NCBI GenBank assembly: GCA_905221605.1
Contig: CAJNDS010002498.1
Coordinates: 186,001-250,000, forward strand
DNA length: 64,000 bases
Source of the DNA: Symbiodinium natans
Taxonomy: Eukaryota > Sar > Dinophyceae > Suessiales > Symbiodiniaceae
Reading direction: 5' to 3'
Every line of letters begins with the position of its first letter. Positions within the stretch are counted from its first letter, which is position 1. Positions 29,666 through 40,607 of this stretch are shown piece by piece. The notes under the pieces are model-generated. The model ran no database searches. It had not been told where the DNA came from and was given only the letters and a program-made list of their open reading frames with translations. The translations under genes were made by a program, and so were the position numbers.

Positions 29666-30171
29666 GAACACCTTTACTGGATGGACAATGGGTGGAGCCA
29701 TTGGAGAGTGGTCGAATTCAGCCCCTAGGGCTGAGCCTTGCTTTAGGACCACTTACGTGGTGCCTTATATTTAGAAGGGGAACCCCAGGATCCTCCTCTT
29801 GATGAGAATACCCTAAAGCCCGGGCTGGAATCCTTCGGAGGACGTTTCCCTGGGGGGGCCCTAGCCCCGCCCCCCCCTGGCCCCGCCCCTGGCCCCCCCC
29901 CCCCTTGCCCCCCCTCCCCCCCTACCAATGTTTGGTTTCATCAAGGTTTGGATCGTTTTCATGGTGGGAATTGAGGGCGACAGCCCTAAACCCTAAAAGG
30001 TAGTGGTTTGGTTGGTGGCCTGTGAAAGCTCACAGCGGGTGGGGAGAAAGAACCCAGCACCAATGAAATTGTTGGATTACATTGAAAACAGATGCCTTCG
30101 CGTGAGATGCCGCCCCCCCACGTAGGGGCGCCATTCACACATGGTACTTACTGCCGCTGCGCGGCGAGAAA
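29666..30171. other. spacer, GC-rich, no gene
   Basis: Contains a strongly C-rich tract at 29850-29925 and no supported gene. A similar spacer (30314-30623) follows the second copy of the subrepeat. Confidence 0.5.
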
Positions 30172-30313
30172 CCCTAAACCCTAAACCTTCAACCCTAAAC
30201 CCTAAACCCTAAACCCTACACCCTAAACCCTAAACGCTAAATTCCCACCCAGGCCTGCTTAGGCCGTGCGCGCGCTTGTCTAGGGTGCCTGGACCCAGAC
30301 CTGCACCCGACAG
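30172..30313 (+). repeat. telomere-like array and subrepeat, copy 2
   Basis: CCCTAAA units with some variants (CCTTCAA, CCTACAC, ACGCTAA) at 30172-30240, followed by the second copy of the AAATTCCCACCC subrepeat. Confidence 0.85.
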
Positions 30314-30623
30314 CCACGCTAGAGTTGTGTTGAGCGTGAGCTGCACTTCCAGTGCCGGTGCAGTACCCCGCCTGGGGCACCGGCCCCCTGCCGCTTCCCT
30401 GTCAGGGCCCGACGCGCCCCCGCGTGGCGACCTGGCACGGGGGAACCGAAAATGGCTTATGCACGTCGCACTCCGGAACCAGCCCCTTCCAAAACCTGGT
30501 TCGTCGGGAAGTGGGAATTTAGGGTGCTCAGCAACCTTTCTGGTTGTGGTGGCTCCTTCAATATACGCCGCCGCGACGTATGCCGCCCCCTCACTCCCTG
30601 GGTGTGTTGGCCGGCGGGGCGAA

Positions 30624-30735
30624 AAGCCCTAACCCTAAACCCTAAACCCTAGACCTAGGCCCTAAACCCTAGACCCTAGACCCTAGACCCTAGACCCTAG
30701 ACCCTAGACCCAACCTAGACCCTAGACCCAATGTA
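30624..30735 (+). repeat. variant telomere-like array (CCCTAGA)n
   Basis: Starts as CCCTAAA and shifts to a homogeneous CCCTAGA form over about ten units. The internal homogeneity of a variant unit indicates local expansion rather than telomerase addition. Confidence 0.9.
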
Positions 30736-31134
30736 GCGATGCTCCACGTGGCTTAGCGCAATACACTTCGGAACCCAATTTTGCGATACTTCAAAGAAAG
30801 GATTGGGAAGGCACCCTCCACATTCACATACTCGTTTTTTGGGTTCAGGGTTTTTAAAGTTTAGGGGGTTGGGAGCTTTTAGCGTTTAGGGGTTTTCATA
30901 GGGTCAAACTCTGCAACATCCATTGGCAACTCAGACACAACGTGCTCGGCCGGAAGGTGCCGCCGACGCTATGGGAAAGCGGCTAACGGTTTTTGAGGGT
31001 TTGTTTCGGGTTGTAAGGTTTGTTTAGGGTTGCAGGTTTTGGGGTTTTCAGCTTGTAGGGTTTTTAACGTTTAATGGTGGGGCACGGGGGCGGATATCAT
31101 GGGGTAGGGGAAAGCACGCGCAGAGACGCTCGGA

Positions 31135-31170
<36 letters not shown>

Positions 31171-32389
31171 GTGTTGACCGCAATTCTTCGTGAGCAAAAT
31201 CCTGCACAGCCTGTGCAAACTTTAAACCCTTAAGGCCTTAAGGAATTCAAATCGAACAGATGGCAACTTAAAAAGTTCGTTGAGCCAACTGAAAAGGGGT
31301 TAACCGGCGAGTTTGACTTTGGAGTTGCTCGCAGGGAACTGTCACCCGAGAGAAAAAGTAAAGGAAAGATAGAGCAAGCGAGAGAGAGAGAGAGAGAAAG
31401 ACAAGGACGGTCTAGCCCAAAAGTGGCGCTTGCTTAACCAAACACGTGGTTTGCCAAACATCTCTGTGACAAGTTCGGAGCTTCCGCCACCAAGCACGCA
31501 TGAGGCAACATGTCATTTTTTGGTGCAGCGTGTTTCATCCATGATCACGTCATGTTTGTATCCTTTCAACGCGTTTTGTGTGGCCAGTGCTTGTCACCGG
31601 TTTCAAAAAGTTGTTGTGGCGGTGCTGTCGTGCCAAAGCCGCATGGTGGGCAACTTTTTGCAGTTTTCAGCTTTGCATTGCATGAATCCGATGCTCTTCC
31701 GGGTTTACATGATGACCAGCAGCTGTCCATCAAGGCAGCTCTTAAACTAACCATGCCCATGATTCAAAATTGTGCGTACAAGCTCAAGTCCATGGTACAA
31801 GTGTCGTCAATCCTGTGGTTTCCGAAAGTAGCATTTAGCTTGTGCAAAGTCTTTCACGAACGTGGGAATTTGATCTGTCGGATGGCTTTCTACACGGCTC
31901 AACAGGTTTCCTTCGCTGTCATGTGCATGTAAAGCAGATGCACAGCTGACTGTCAGGCATTGTGCAGTGAGAACTGTGGTCAGGCGGCCGGATATCCGGG
32001 CTATGCCGTGTCGCAGGCAGTGGACGCAAATGTCTTGACCTTGGCTATGATTTGAGTGTGCAGTTCGCAATGCTGTCCTGTTGTCCTCATGCCACACAGT
32101 GTGCGTTGTGTCCACACGCGTGTGGGAAATCTTGGCTCGAATGTCCGGAGTATGCGTGCATTCGGGCCCCCGATCACGATGCTATTTGACGTCATCAAAT
32201 GTGAATGAACCGAGACTGGACCTAGCGGCGTTCACATACTTGCCTGTAGTTGTATTCTATTGTGTGAAGTTTGCTTGTGCGTGCCATGCCAGTATGGGGA
32301 CTGTTAGCAGTGGCTTGACTGATGGATTCTCACGGGCAACGTGCTGCGTGCAGCGGAGGGCTGCAGCCCGCTGCTTGAACCCGCACTTG
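30736..32389. other. non-coding stretch with microsatellites
   Basis: Holds short TTTAGGG/GTTTAGGGTT traces, a (GT)n tract at 31137-31174 and a (GA)n tract at 31379-31398. Several 100-140-codon frames overlap on both strands without motifs and are not called. Confidence 0.5.
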
Positions 32390-32611
32390 AATCTGCAGCT
32401 CTTGAAATGGGAGCATGACGGTGCCAAGATTGAGGAGGTGTGGTTGATTCGAGACAGCTCCCCGTCAGCAGACCTTGTGCCGCAGCTTTCATCGGAGCCC
32501 TCAGATGCGCGCCTAGCAATTGTTTACAATATCTCGGTTGGCTCCTCTGGTCTGAAACCTTTGCGACTGGACTGGCGCCCTGAGGGCTTGGGCTTTATGC
32601 AGCTTGACTAA
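32390..32611 (+). CDS. candidate terminal exon, unknown protein
   Basis: The plus-strand frame reads LQLLKWEHDGAKIEEVW, then RDSSPSADLVPQLSSEPSD and LAIVYNISVGSSG, ending at TAA. The balanced composition suggests a real exon, perhaps the 3' end of a gene lying to the left. I recognise no family and the 5' boundary is unknown. Confidence 0.3.
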   Translation, partial: NLQLLKWEHDGAKIEEVWLIRDSSPSADLVPQLSSEPSDARLAIVYNISVGSSGLKPLRLDWRPEGLGFMQLD

Positions 32612-33249
32612 CTTGGGTACTGACACTTCAATAACCTCTAGAACTATAGACTGAAATACAATGGATAAAGTAAGAGAGTCTGGAATCTTCGATTGCATTT
32701 TGTGTGGCAAGTTGTGTTTCTGAGGCAAGGTGGCCTGTCCAAAGAGTGCATATGTGTCAAAGTGCCCTCCAGCCCCTTGCCGCTGGAAATGCTGATTATG
32801 CACCTTCAAGGTGTCGAGAAGACACTTGGCATAATGGCAAATTGTCCGGTCAATTGTACTGTATTGTAGGTGGAATCCAATTTGGCTACGGTGACCACTG
32901 ATTCTGAGGAAAGAGTACGATCCACAACACTTCAACTCGCAAGATTTCTGCAACTTTGACGTGCCAGTACAGCCTAAGGGTTTTGTTTTGAGGCTCTCAG
33001 GATAACCTTTTGTCCTTTCTATCGTTGCCCATTTGAGGCAAACATTTGTATGGATTGGTGCAAGGAAATGAGGAGCGCAGCGACAAGTAAGGCCACAAGT
33101 GACGGGGGAGCAGTCATCCGCAGAACCCATAAGTTACACGTAGTAGTGCTCTGTGAGATTGAGCAAAAAGACAGAAAATGCAGAGTTCGTGCTTGTTGCG
33201 CAGTTTCTTGTCTACCACGGAGTGGGTGGAACAGAGACGTTGGCGGAGT

Positions 33250-33390
33250 TGCAAGGCACAGCTGCAGCAATATGCGCAGCAGCACTTGCTCCAGCAGCAG
33301 CTGTTGCAGCAACAGCAGCTACAGTTGCAACAGCAACAATTACAGCAGCAACAACAGCAGCAGATCCAGCAGATGCAGGGCACGCAAGGC
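33250..33390 (+). CDS. candidate polyglutamine exon
   Basis: In one plus-strand frame the CAG/CAA-rich stretch encodes CKAQLQQYAQQHLLQQQ followed by long Gln runs with Leu. Mixed CAG and CAA codons argue for selection on glutamine rather than a plain triplet expansion, but the other frames stay open too (Ala- or Ser-rich). It resembles the Gln-rich exons in the duplicated segment at 40.1 and 51.3 kb. Confidence 0.35.
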
Positions 33391-33500
33391 CGGGCATGGA
33401 AAGTCGACTGCTTCCATTCTAGTTTCCAGTGCTGTGTGCCCATGTGTGCCCATCGCGTTCTCATGGCTCTCCGTGACTCTCGTGCCCATGTTTCTGCGGG

Positions 33501-34698
33501 TTCAAGATGTGGAAAGACTCATGTTTTCAAGCAGTGAAGACAGTGTAAACATCGTTCCAGAAGTCACGGCTCCAGAAGGCGGGAGAGAACTCAGTACGAG
33601 GTTGGCACAGGGTGGCAATGGATTCATGGCGGCGATTCCCGCAGCGGCAGAGGCCTCTCCCAAAGCTGCACGCGGCTGTCATGGCTTCCGGCAAAGTGCA
33701 GCCAAGACACCTCATCCCACGAAGCTTCAAAGTGACTTAACGGTGAAGCTTCGGGCAATGGATCTAGCTTTGGAGCAGATCGAGCCGACCCGGGAAGCAC
33801 CGGAGAGAAGTCATAGCCAAGACAAGCCCACAGATGCTATCGTCAGTTTGGTCGAGGAGACTGTCACAAAGATAGCGACAAGCCAGATCGAGACCTTTGA
33901 GGTCGACATTTCACAGATGCATGAAGAATGTAAGCAAAGTTTACAACAGACAGAGCGCAAGATGAGCGAGTTCCAAGTTGAGCTGACGACAGCATTGGAG
34001 CAGCATTTGAGCGATTCGGAGCGTCTGCTGGACAAGAGAGTGCAAGATGTTCGAATCGAGCTGCTTCAATCGCTAGCTGCGATCGATACTGTGACCAAAG
34101 AGAACGGCGCATGTATATCTCGGCTGGATAACCAGACGCAGACACGCTTGGACCAAATGGAAGCTTCGGTTTCTTCGGTTGCCAGTGAATGTCTACATCT
34201 GAAGGAATCTGTCCAGTTGTGCGTGGCTCATGACGACTTCAGGAGTCAGTACGGCAGTTTGGATACGAAGTTTCAACGTCTTGAAGAGGATGCGCAGTTC
34301 TCACAAGAACAACTCCAAAGCTGTCGCTAACGGACTCAGCAGCTTCAAGACAGCCGAGAGGAGTTTAACATGGAGCTCTCCCTGATAAAGCAGCGGTTAC
34401 AGCTGCTGCAGGAAGAAGTCTTTTCGATAACGCCTGACTTGGAGAGACGAAATCAGAAACTGGAAGACATGTTGCAGCAACAACAAATGGGGCATCATCG
34501 AGTCTCGGAAGTATTGGCAGCAGGGCCGCTGCCAGCAGTGGACAAGGGTCTCAACGTGCCATCTGTGATAGAGGCAGAAGTTCAGGACGTGCGACGGCGA
34601 CTGGAGGAGTTCCTCTCCTGCTGGCCAGGATCTTTGCAGGCGGAGCACATTCACTTGGACGAGGTTCGGCACGGCATCGAAGCGCGGGTTTTGCTGGC
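33501..34698 (+). CDS. coiled-coil protein exon with an in-frame TAA
   Basis: The plus-strand frame is rich in heptad-like Leu/Glu/Gln/Lys. Segments include ALEQIEPTREAPERSH, EETVTKIATSQIETFEVDIS and QQTERKMSEFQVELTTALEQ; further on are EEFNMELSLIKQRLQLLQEE and EVQDVRRRLEEFLSC. A TAA at 34328-34330 interrupts it, yet the same frame continues as coiled coil for 120 codons. Either the stop is a mutation, it is read through, or a very small intron lies there. The exon appears to end at 34698 before GTGAGT. It is probably part of the long plus-strand gene reaching to 59 kb. Confidence 0.5.
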
Positions 34699-34727
34699 GT
34701 GAGTCTTACTACGGTCTTATTGTATAG

Positions 34728-34845
34728 GCTCGTTTTACCTCGTTTTCTCGTTGAGCTTGACCCATGGTCGACGACATTCACCAAGGTGCAAGACCAGATT
34801 CACAACCTTAAGCTTTTGCTTTCTCGAGAATCTGAAGAGGCCGCT
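34728..34845 (+). CDS. candidate next coiled-coil exon
   Basis: If the bases GTGAGT...TATAG (34699-34727) are removed, the frame continues as LVLPRFLVELDPW and VQDQIHNLKLLLSRESEEAA, similar in character to the upstream coiled coil. The removed piece is only 29 nt, far below normal intron size here, so a frameshift is an alternative. Confidence 0.3.
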
Positions 34846-36256
34846 TGGAAGCATGCACGTTGGATAGTGGCGTGATGGAGACAGCGCCTTCGTTCCCAAG
34901 ACTTGAAACAAATACCCCACGGAAAGCACAAGTGTTGTACCGCGACAAGTTTTCATTGATTGCGGTCAGTTTCTTGGCGTTGAGTGGGCGCGGGATTGCT
35001 CATTCACATTCAATACGTGGCTCCAGTTGCATAGACAAGCTAAACATCCTGGTGCTATCTGACAGTATCCGCGTTTTGGGCTTGTCGGGCCCCGAAAACG
35101 ATCGAAAACGACACAACATGGATGCCCTGGATTCAGTTGAGAGCTGGGAAGCCTTTTTCAGACTTACGGGCTCCCACGGTTTAAGCAGTTTTTATGAATG
35201 GATTGTTGCTCTCCAGGCACCTTTTCACTGCCTGAACCCACGTGAAAAATGAACCACGACACGTTCCTAAGCTTGGAGGTATTCGGCTCTCCAGGTATTG
35301 TTCTGCAAGTTTTGTTTTTGTCAAATTTTGGCTTTTGTTTGGGTGCTGAAAACACGAGAGTGACAAGGGTTGTGCAAGAATCGGCTGAAGTGTGGCCGCC
35401 CATGTGCTGCAAGACTGGCACTGCGCATGCGACTTACAACCCATGTGAAGCCAGCCTTGCATTCCAGTGATCACCAGGGGTTTTGTGCCTTCGGTCCTTC
35501 AGGTGTGTGCATGTGCGTGCGTGTGCATGTCGTCAAGTCTAGCTTCCAGAATGTCAGGCAGTGAAGTGGCGAGAAACCACGCGGGATCCCCAGAGACAAA
35601 TGAAGAAAGTAGACCGTTTGAAGGTCTTTCTGCGCATGCCTCATTGCTGAGAATTCGGGGCGAGGGTGCGTTGGCATGTCTGGCATGGCTTGTGTTAGGC
35701 AACAGCTTGCCGACAAGATTCAGGCATGCGTGATGTTGTGACTGAACGAACACGAAACAGCCTTCTAATGTGGAGATGTGGAGCCCACCGTGACTTGCGT
35801 CCTGCCCGGCTATCCAGGATTTGGATCACACACTGTCGACAGGACAGGCAGGGTGTTCCAATCGTGCTTGGCAGAAAGATGCCTATACGTTGCATAAAGA
35901 AGCTCCTTCAATGATGGTTTCGGCAGTCACTTGGAGGTTTGCCTTGAACCTTTTGCACCGGCAAATCCTTCAAGTGACGCCAAGACAGGCATGCGCAGGG
36001 CATGCACAGAACATGCACAGGGCATGCTTGGCAGATGTCTCCCTCGAAGTTCTCTTTGGACTGAGTGGTATTCCCAGTGTTTGTTTGGACTCCATGACTC
36101 TTTCAACAGGGAGACGTAGACGTGTTTCAGCATCAGCTAGAGAGGTCTCCAGCCTGTACATACTGGAGGTCAAGAGGATGCCATCGAGATGTCGCGGCTC
36201 GAGGACAACGGGCGTTGTAGAAATTTCACATTGTGTCGCTTGTTATCCTCTTGCAG
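34846..36256. other. probable intron DNA
   Basis: No exon that I can support. Several short frames exist on both strands. A Gly/Cys-poor mixture of T-rich stretches with CTTTTGTTTG motifs fits intron sequence of the plus-strand gene. Confidence 0.35.
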
Positions 36257-36310
36257 GATCGGCTGAAACGAGCTGAAGTGCTGCAAAGTGAGCTGCAGTC
36301 CATGTCGCAG
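36257..36310 (+). CDS. short coiled-coil exon, 18 codons
   Basis: Acceptor CCTCTTGCAG, then DRLKRAEVLQSELQSMSQ, then donor GTGTGG; exactly 54 nt, phase 0 on both sides. A coiled-coil heptad is visible (L, A/V, L, M). Confidence 0.5.
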
Positions 36311-36362
36311 GTGTGGCCGCACCACCTAACTTACACAGCTTTAATGTGAATTTTTGTCATAG

Positions 36363-36420
36363 GCACAATCTGAGAGCATCAAGGAGGCCTTTGACCAGCT
36401 TGCATCGGCTCCATGGTGCA
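36363..36420 (+). CDS. short exon after 36257-36310
   Basis: Acceptor TTTTTGTCATAG, then AQSESIKEAFDQLASAPW. It joins the previous exon in phase 0, continuing the helical pattern. The 3' end is uncertain (a donor could be at GCCAG/GTGCGC, 36426). Confidence 0.4.
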
Positions 36421-36426
36421 GGCCAG

Positions 36427-37128
36427 GTGCGCTTTGCTGATCGTTGCGGTGCTTACGGTGCTTGGAAGATCAGCCTCTGGCCAGGGCCATCTCCAATCTG
36501 GAGTGTGAGTTAAAGGCACTGCTGGCGGGGCAAGTGGAGGACCACGGAAGGAGGGGGAGGGTAGGGCAGATTGATCGCCAGGGATGGGCAGGCCCAAGCA
36601 AGTCAAGTTTCTTTGGCAAGATGCGGACAAGCTTGCTTCGAGTCTCCTCTGCCCTCTTTTTCGGACTTCCGTGCTTCCAACAACCCACTGGGCCGACACC
36701 GTAGAATCCACAGCATTTCGGCAAAGCAGGGCCGTTGTAATCTGTGCAGGATTCTGCAGCGGCGATACGATCCGTGGCACAGATGATTGAGGCTTGGTTT
36801 GTAGGTTTTCTGCTCCTCAGGTCTCTATGCTCTCATTCTCTCTTGGAAGGCTCCCTTCAGCGATGTAAGTGAAGAGCTGCCAAGCTTCAGCTTGTCAATA
36901 CATCTATGTGTACTGTACGGCCCTCAACACCTAGCGTTGCCAGGGTTGAGAGCAAGTGCTTTGCTAAGCGCGTGATGTTTCACAGGGGGATGAAAGCCTC
37001 GTCGAAATGCAGCAACAGATAGACGTATGACAGCCTCTGTTCAGGTTCAAGCGCATTGATTTTGTCACACGCTCTTCACCCGTCGTCCCTGTCCTCCCTG
37101 TCCTCACTGCAGAATTCAGAATGATGCT
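36427..37128. other. probable intron DNA
   Basis: No exon supported. Ends at the CCCTAAA array. Confidence 0.35.
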
Positions 37129-37234
37129 CCCTAAACCCTAAACCCTAAAACCTAAACCCTAAACCCTAAAACCTAAACCCTAAACCCTAAACCCTAAACC
37201 CTAAACCCTAAACCCTAAACCCTAAACCCTAAAC
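37129..37234 (+). repeat. intronic telomere-like array (CCCTAAA)n
   Basis: About 15 units, almost perfect, ending 16 bases before a probable splice acceptor (CTGTTCCAG, 37250). It starts inside the sequence ATGATGCTCCCTAAACCC; ATGATGCT recurs at the right edge (ATGATGCTGTTCC). Confidence 0.9.
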
Positions 37235-37250
37235 CATGATGCTGTTCCAG

Positions 37251-37535
37251 GCTGGTGCACGGACGGAGCCCGTGGAGCCCGTGGAGCCCATGGAGCCCGT
37301 GGAGCCCCGATCCGCTGAAGCTGTGAGAAAAGAGCCCCCGCGGTTGCCACGCGAGTGGGAATTGCAGATGCGATCGTCCCCGGAATCTTTGTGGATGTGC
37401 AGGCTATGCTCAGATGCAGTCGCAGCAGGACCCGGACTTAGCACCCAAGATGCTTTACCGATGCAGTTTTATCGCTGCTTGCTAGATATGGCTTCCGAAA
37501 GTGTGCCAGATCGTACACGTCATGTTTTGCCATGA
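37251..37535 (+). CDS. candidate exon with Glu-Pro-Val repeats
   Basis: After CTGTTCCAG the frame reads AGARTEPVEPVEPMEPVEP, then REWELQMRSSPESLWMCRLC and a mixed C-terminus to a stop. The first part is a 9-bp repeat (GAGCCCGTG). The rest, with a CxxC and Trp residues, looks like a folded segment. It could be internal, with the true donor before the stop. Confidence 0.4.
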   Translation, partial: AGARTEPVEPVEPMEPVEPRSAEAVRKEPPRLPREWELQMRSSPESLWMCRLCSDAVAAGPGLSTQDALPMQFYRCLLDMASESVPDRTRHVLP

Positions 37536-37994
37536 ACTTGCTATACCTCAAGCCTTAGGCACATGGTGCGGATCAAGTCCAGCTTCGCCCTTACGTGAAA
37601 CCACCCCGCATGGGTCGGTGCATCGCACTTGCAAATGTGCTGCTCCGTGATGATTTTATCGGATAGTCTTGCGTCATCTGTACATGGTGTAGCTCATTTT
37701 GCTGCTCTACATTGGAGTACACTTCCGGCTCGAGTATGTCCAGAATCAGGCAAAGCCAAGCAGTCCAGCAGTCAGCTGGCAAGCTCACTGTTTCAGGCGC
37801 ACCGCAGCTTTGATTCAGTGCTTTGCAGCAATGAGAGGGACGTGCGATACTTATGCTTTCAGCCGAAGATGAGATAGATCCCGAAAGAGATTCCAATTCC
37901 ACAAACTTACAAGAGGTCAAGAGCTCAAAGTGCAGCCGTGGTGTAGAGAAAAAATGTAATCGGCAAATCTGGTTCCAGTTCCGGCCAAGCACAG
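37536..37994. other. probable intron DNA
   Basis: No exon supported on either strand. Confidence 0.3.
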
Positions 37995-38174
37995 TTGCTG
38001 CACAGACAACTCAAGAGTATCAGAACCGCATACTATGCAAAAGAATCACTCGCTGCATGTCAGCAACATATTGCGAAACATGGGGGAAGCTTGCAGCTCC
38101 GGATGAAAGCTGTTGAAGCAGGCTTGCTCAGCGGAGACTGGGCCACACTGCAGTTCGAGAAGCTAGGCGTTTAG
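37995..38174 (+). CDS. helical exon, possibly terminal
   Basis: Acceptor AAGCACAG, then LLHRQLKSIRTAYYAKESLA, CQQHIAKHGGSLQLRMKAVE and GLLSGDWATLQFEKLGV, stop TAG (38172-38174). Sixty codons of plausible amphipathic helix. The stop is followed within 10 bases by the inverted GATTCAGGAAAC array. Confidence 0.5.
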   Translation: MLHRQLKSIRTAYYAKESLAACQQHIAKHGGSLQLRMKAVEAGLLSGDWATLQFEKLGV

Positions 38175-38179
38175 GAAAT

Positions 38180-38293
38180 ATCCCGATTCAAGAAAACCGG
38201 TTTTACACGATTCAGGAAACTGCCCTGCCCGATTCAGGAAAGAACAAAAGGGTAGGGGGTGGGTGGGTCGATCTTTCCCGTTTCCCGAATCCA
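38180..38293 (+). repeat. small inverted GATTCAGGAAAC array with G-rich core
   Basis: Three forward units (CGATTCAAGAAAAC, CGATTCAGGAAAC, CGATTCAGGAAAG), then the core GGGTAGGGGGTGGGTGGGT, then the reverse complement GTTTCCCGAATCC. It has the same architecture as the large array at 53486-54040. Confidence 0.85.
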
Positions 38294-38772
38294 TCCGGTG
38301 CTGGCTGGAGGACCATATTCTCATCCTCGGTGCCGACCTGACTCTTTGAACGGATGATCGATACCTTAGCTTTGCACATGTCCTGCGAGCACTGCCATGC
38401 CTCGGGCTGCGACACTCTCAATGTCGAGTGCTGTGGCCTAACCTTCACCCTGCTAGCAGTTTGCCAGCTCGGTTGCCAGCTCGGACGGCTTTGAGCTTGT
38501 GAGCCCCGCTCGGCTGACCAAGCCTTGGGTCGGCTTGCCTTGGGCCTTTTGGTCTGGGAACCTGCCCGCCTCCACTTGGTCAACCCACTCTGCAGCACCA
38601 GTGCAACACCGGTCTGCCTTCCGGATACGGCAGTAAGCTGGGGTGTTTGCTCAACAGGTAAAGAGATGAGCAGAGTTCTTGTGCTGTCTTGTCGTGGCCT
38701 GCCAGACCCGGGTTGTCTTTGAGGGTGTTCGCGGGCGGGGAATTGTGAAGCTGAATTTGACCGAAATGTGCT
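38294..38772. other. unassigned stretch
   Basis: A minus-strand frame (38212-38823) is long but Ser/Arg/Gln-rich and overlaps the repeat; not called. Confidence 0.3.
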
Positions 38773-38979
38773 ATGTGCGCCTTTTACTTGCTGGGCTTTC
38801 TGGCCATAGAGACCGCGTTTCACGTCTATTGTGCACTTGGCAAACTCTCCAGGATGTGTGGTGATGTGATGTCATCTGGATCCATATGGCACTTTGATGA
38901 ATACTTATGGCCCATGGCTATGGCCTTGTTCAAGAATATGAGGAGCACGGCCCTTCCCAGGAATTGTTCCGAAGCCTGA
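38773..38979 (+). CDS. candidate exon, unknown
   Basis: The plus-strand frame reads FLAIETAFHVYCALGKLSRM then SIWHFDEYLWPMAMALFKN to a stop. An acceptor-like CTGGCCATAG precedes it. Aromatic-rich and plausible, but no family is recognised. Confidence 0.25.
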   Translation: MCAFYLLGFLAIETAFHVYCALGKLSRMCGDVMSSGSIWHFDEYLWPMAMALFKNMRSTALPRNCSEA

Positions 38980-40134
38980 AGCCCTCTCAAAAAGGATGAC
39001 CTGGTTGCTGGAGAATATAAGATCTCCGTTGCGTCCACCTGTCTTTTATCCAGCCGTCTGCGACCACACGAAGTCTGCGCAGAGGCAGCGATTGTGTTAG
39101 CACCCGGGCTCGACGCCGCACATCTGCTTAGATTCCAGCATTTGGGCAACTTGCCCAAACAGAGCATCGCAGCTCAAGTTGTCGCGTTTCGTATGCACAG
39201 CTGCAGCCATGCCAACGTGAAAGCCGGGCGACGCGGGCAACTCCATAGAGCTTGCGTGTGTTTAAGTATGCACTGCTTGTGCGCATGTGCTGCGGATAGC
39301 TCTTGTGACATCTTGTGACAGTCTTCCTCTGTTTTATAGTTGCATTGCCGTTGTGCCAGGCTGCCAAAACGAGACTGTTGCTGGAATCGTCCGTGGGGAG
39401 CGACATGGGCATGTTTGCCAAGCTTGCTCAATGGGTTGTTTGTTGTCGCAGCTTCTCTTGATTGTGCTATCCGGTCAGGTACCTAGCGACGTCCGAAAAT
39501 CACGGTCGCCCAGTCTTCCGTCGAACAGAACAGGCGAAAAATCTTGCTTTTGTTGGAGCTGCCACTCTGTCACTTTGTTCAGGTGTTGAAACCATATCCG
39601 TACTTGCATGCAACATGAATTTGTCCGTATCATGAAGTGCAGCAGAAGAGTGTAGTTGGTGACTGTGATGAGTTCTTTTGGCAGTCCAACAACATGGACG
39701 TTCTCATTTATTTCTGGGACGATAGAGACGGCGCGAGTTTCTCTGGATGGTCTCGGCCCTGCACATTGATTTAGCAGATTGGCTGTTGGTTTCTGTTCTT
39801 TCTGCGGTATCGTCTCTTGTTTCACAGGTGGTTCGGTCCGGCCGTGGGGGGAGACCAGGCTCGATGGCTCGTTGTCGTGCCGCAACGGTTTTTCAATGCT
39901 TGCCTGCAGTTGTGGTAATGGCCAGGTGTGGGCGTATAGCCCTGACAAGTCTATGGTGCCACCATCATCTCAGTGGAGGGTCCTGTCCTCTTGACGGCCC
40001 TATGCGACAAGTGCGCTCTTGACACTGGCATTCATACCGTTTCATACAACCGTGCAGGTTCCGTATGATGGCCCTGTTGATCCCAGCTTCAGTGTACAAG
40101 TCGTTGGCGGCCAGGAGAACCGGGTAAGGGTGCA
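38980..40134. other. probable intron DNA
   Basis: No exon supported; frames of 60-150 codons overlap on both strands without motifs. Confidence 0.3.
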
Positions 40135-40474
40135 GAGTGCAGCGGTACTTTGTAGTGCAGCCGCCATGCTTGCAGAGGAGCAGCAAGCGTCGTACCAACA
40201 GCAGCTGCGTGGATGCACCTGTGAGCAGTCCTGTGTTCATCTGGCCATGACAGTAGAGCTCCACAGCTGACTCGGGGCGTCAGCATGCTTCAGCAAGGCT
40301 GGCCCAGCAGCAGAATCAGCAGTGTTGGCCTGAGATGGCTCAGCAGCCATTGACAGTTTGTGCGTGCGAGATGCAGTATCCTTGCAGTGGCATTGAGGTA
40401 CCAGCAGCAAGCAGTGCAGCAAGGCTATGCTCATCAGGGATGCGGGCAGGCAGGGCCGGCATGCAATGTGGGAC
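40135..40474 (+). repeat. 340-bp direct repeat, left copy (Gln-rich exons)
   Basis: Nearly identical to 51264-51604. It includes AAAMLAEEQQASYQQQLRG in one frame and ARLAQQQNQQCWPEMAQQP and YQQQAVQQGYAHQGCG in others. These are Gln-rich peptides typical of disordered exons, so at least two exons probably lie within it. Confidence 0.85.
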
Positions 40475-40602
40475 TGCCCATGTGCTCAGACATTCGTGTA
40501 GAAACCGCGGTATAGTGCCCATGTGGTCCGAAAGATAGGACAAGCAAAGGACCCGAATCGTAGAACTTGGTCAAATAGGTGCCAGAACAAGTCACTTCTT
40601 CT

Positions 40603-40607
40603 GTTTT
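40603..40607 (+). repeat. 5' target-site duplication of the copia element
   Basis: GTTTT, matching 50710-50714. Confidence 0.8.

Noticed and set aside
38212-38823. 203-codon minus-strand frame
   Set aside because: Overlaps the inverted array and has low-complexity Ser/Arg/Gln composition.
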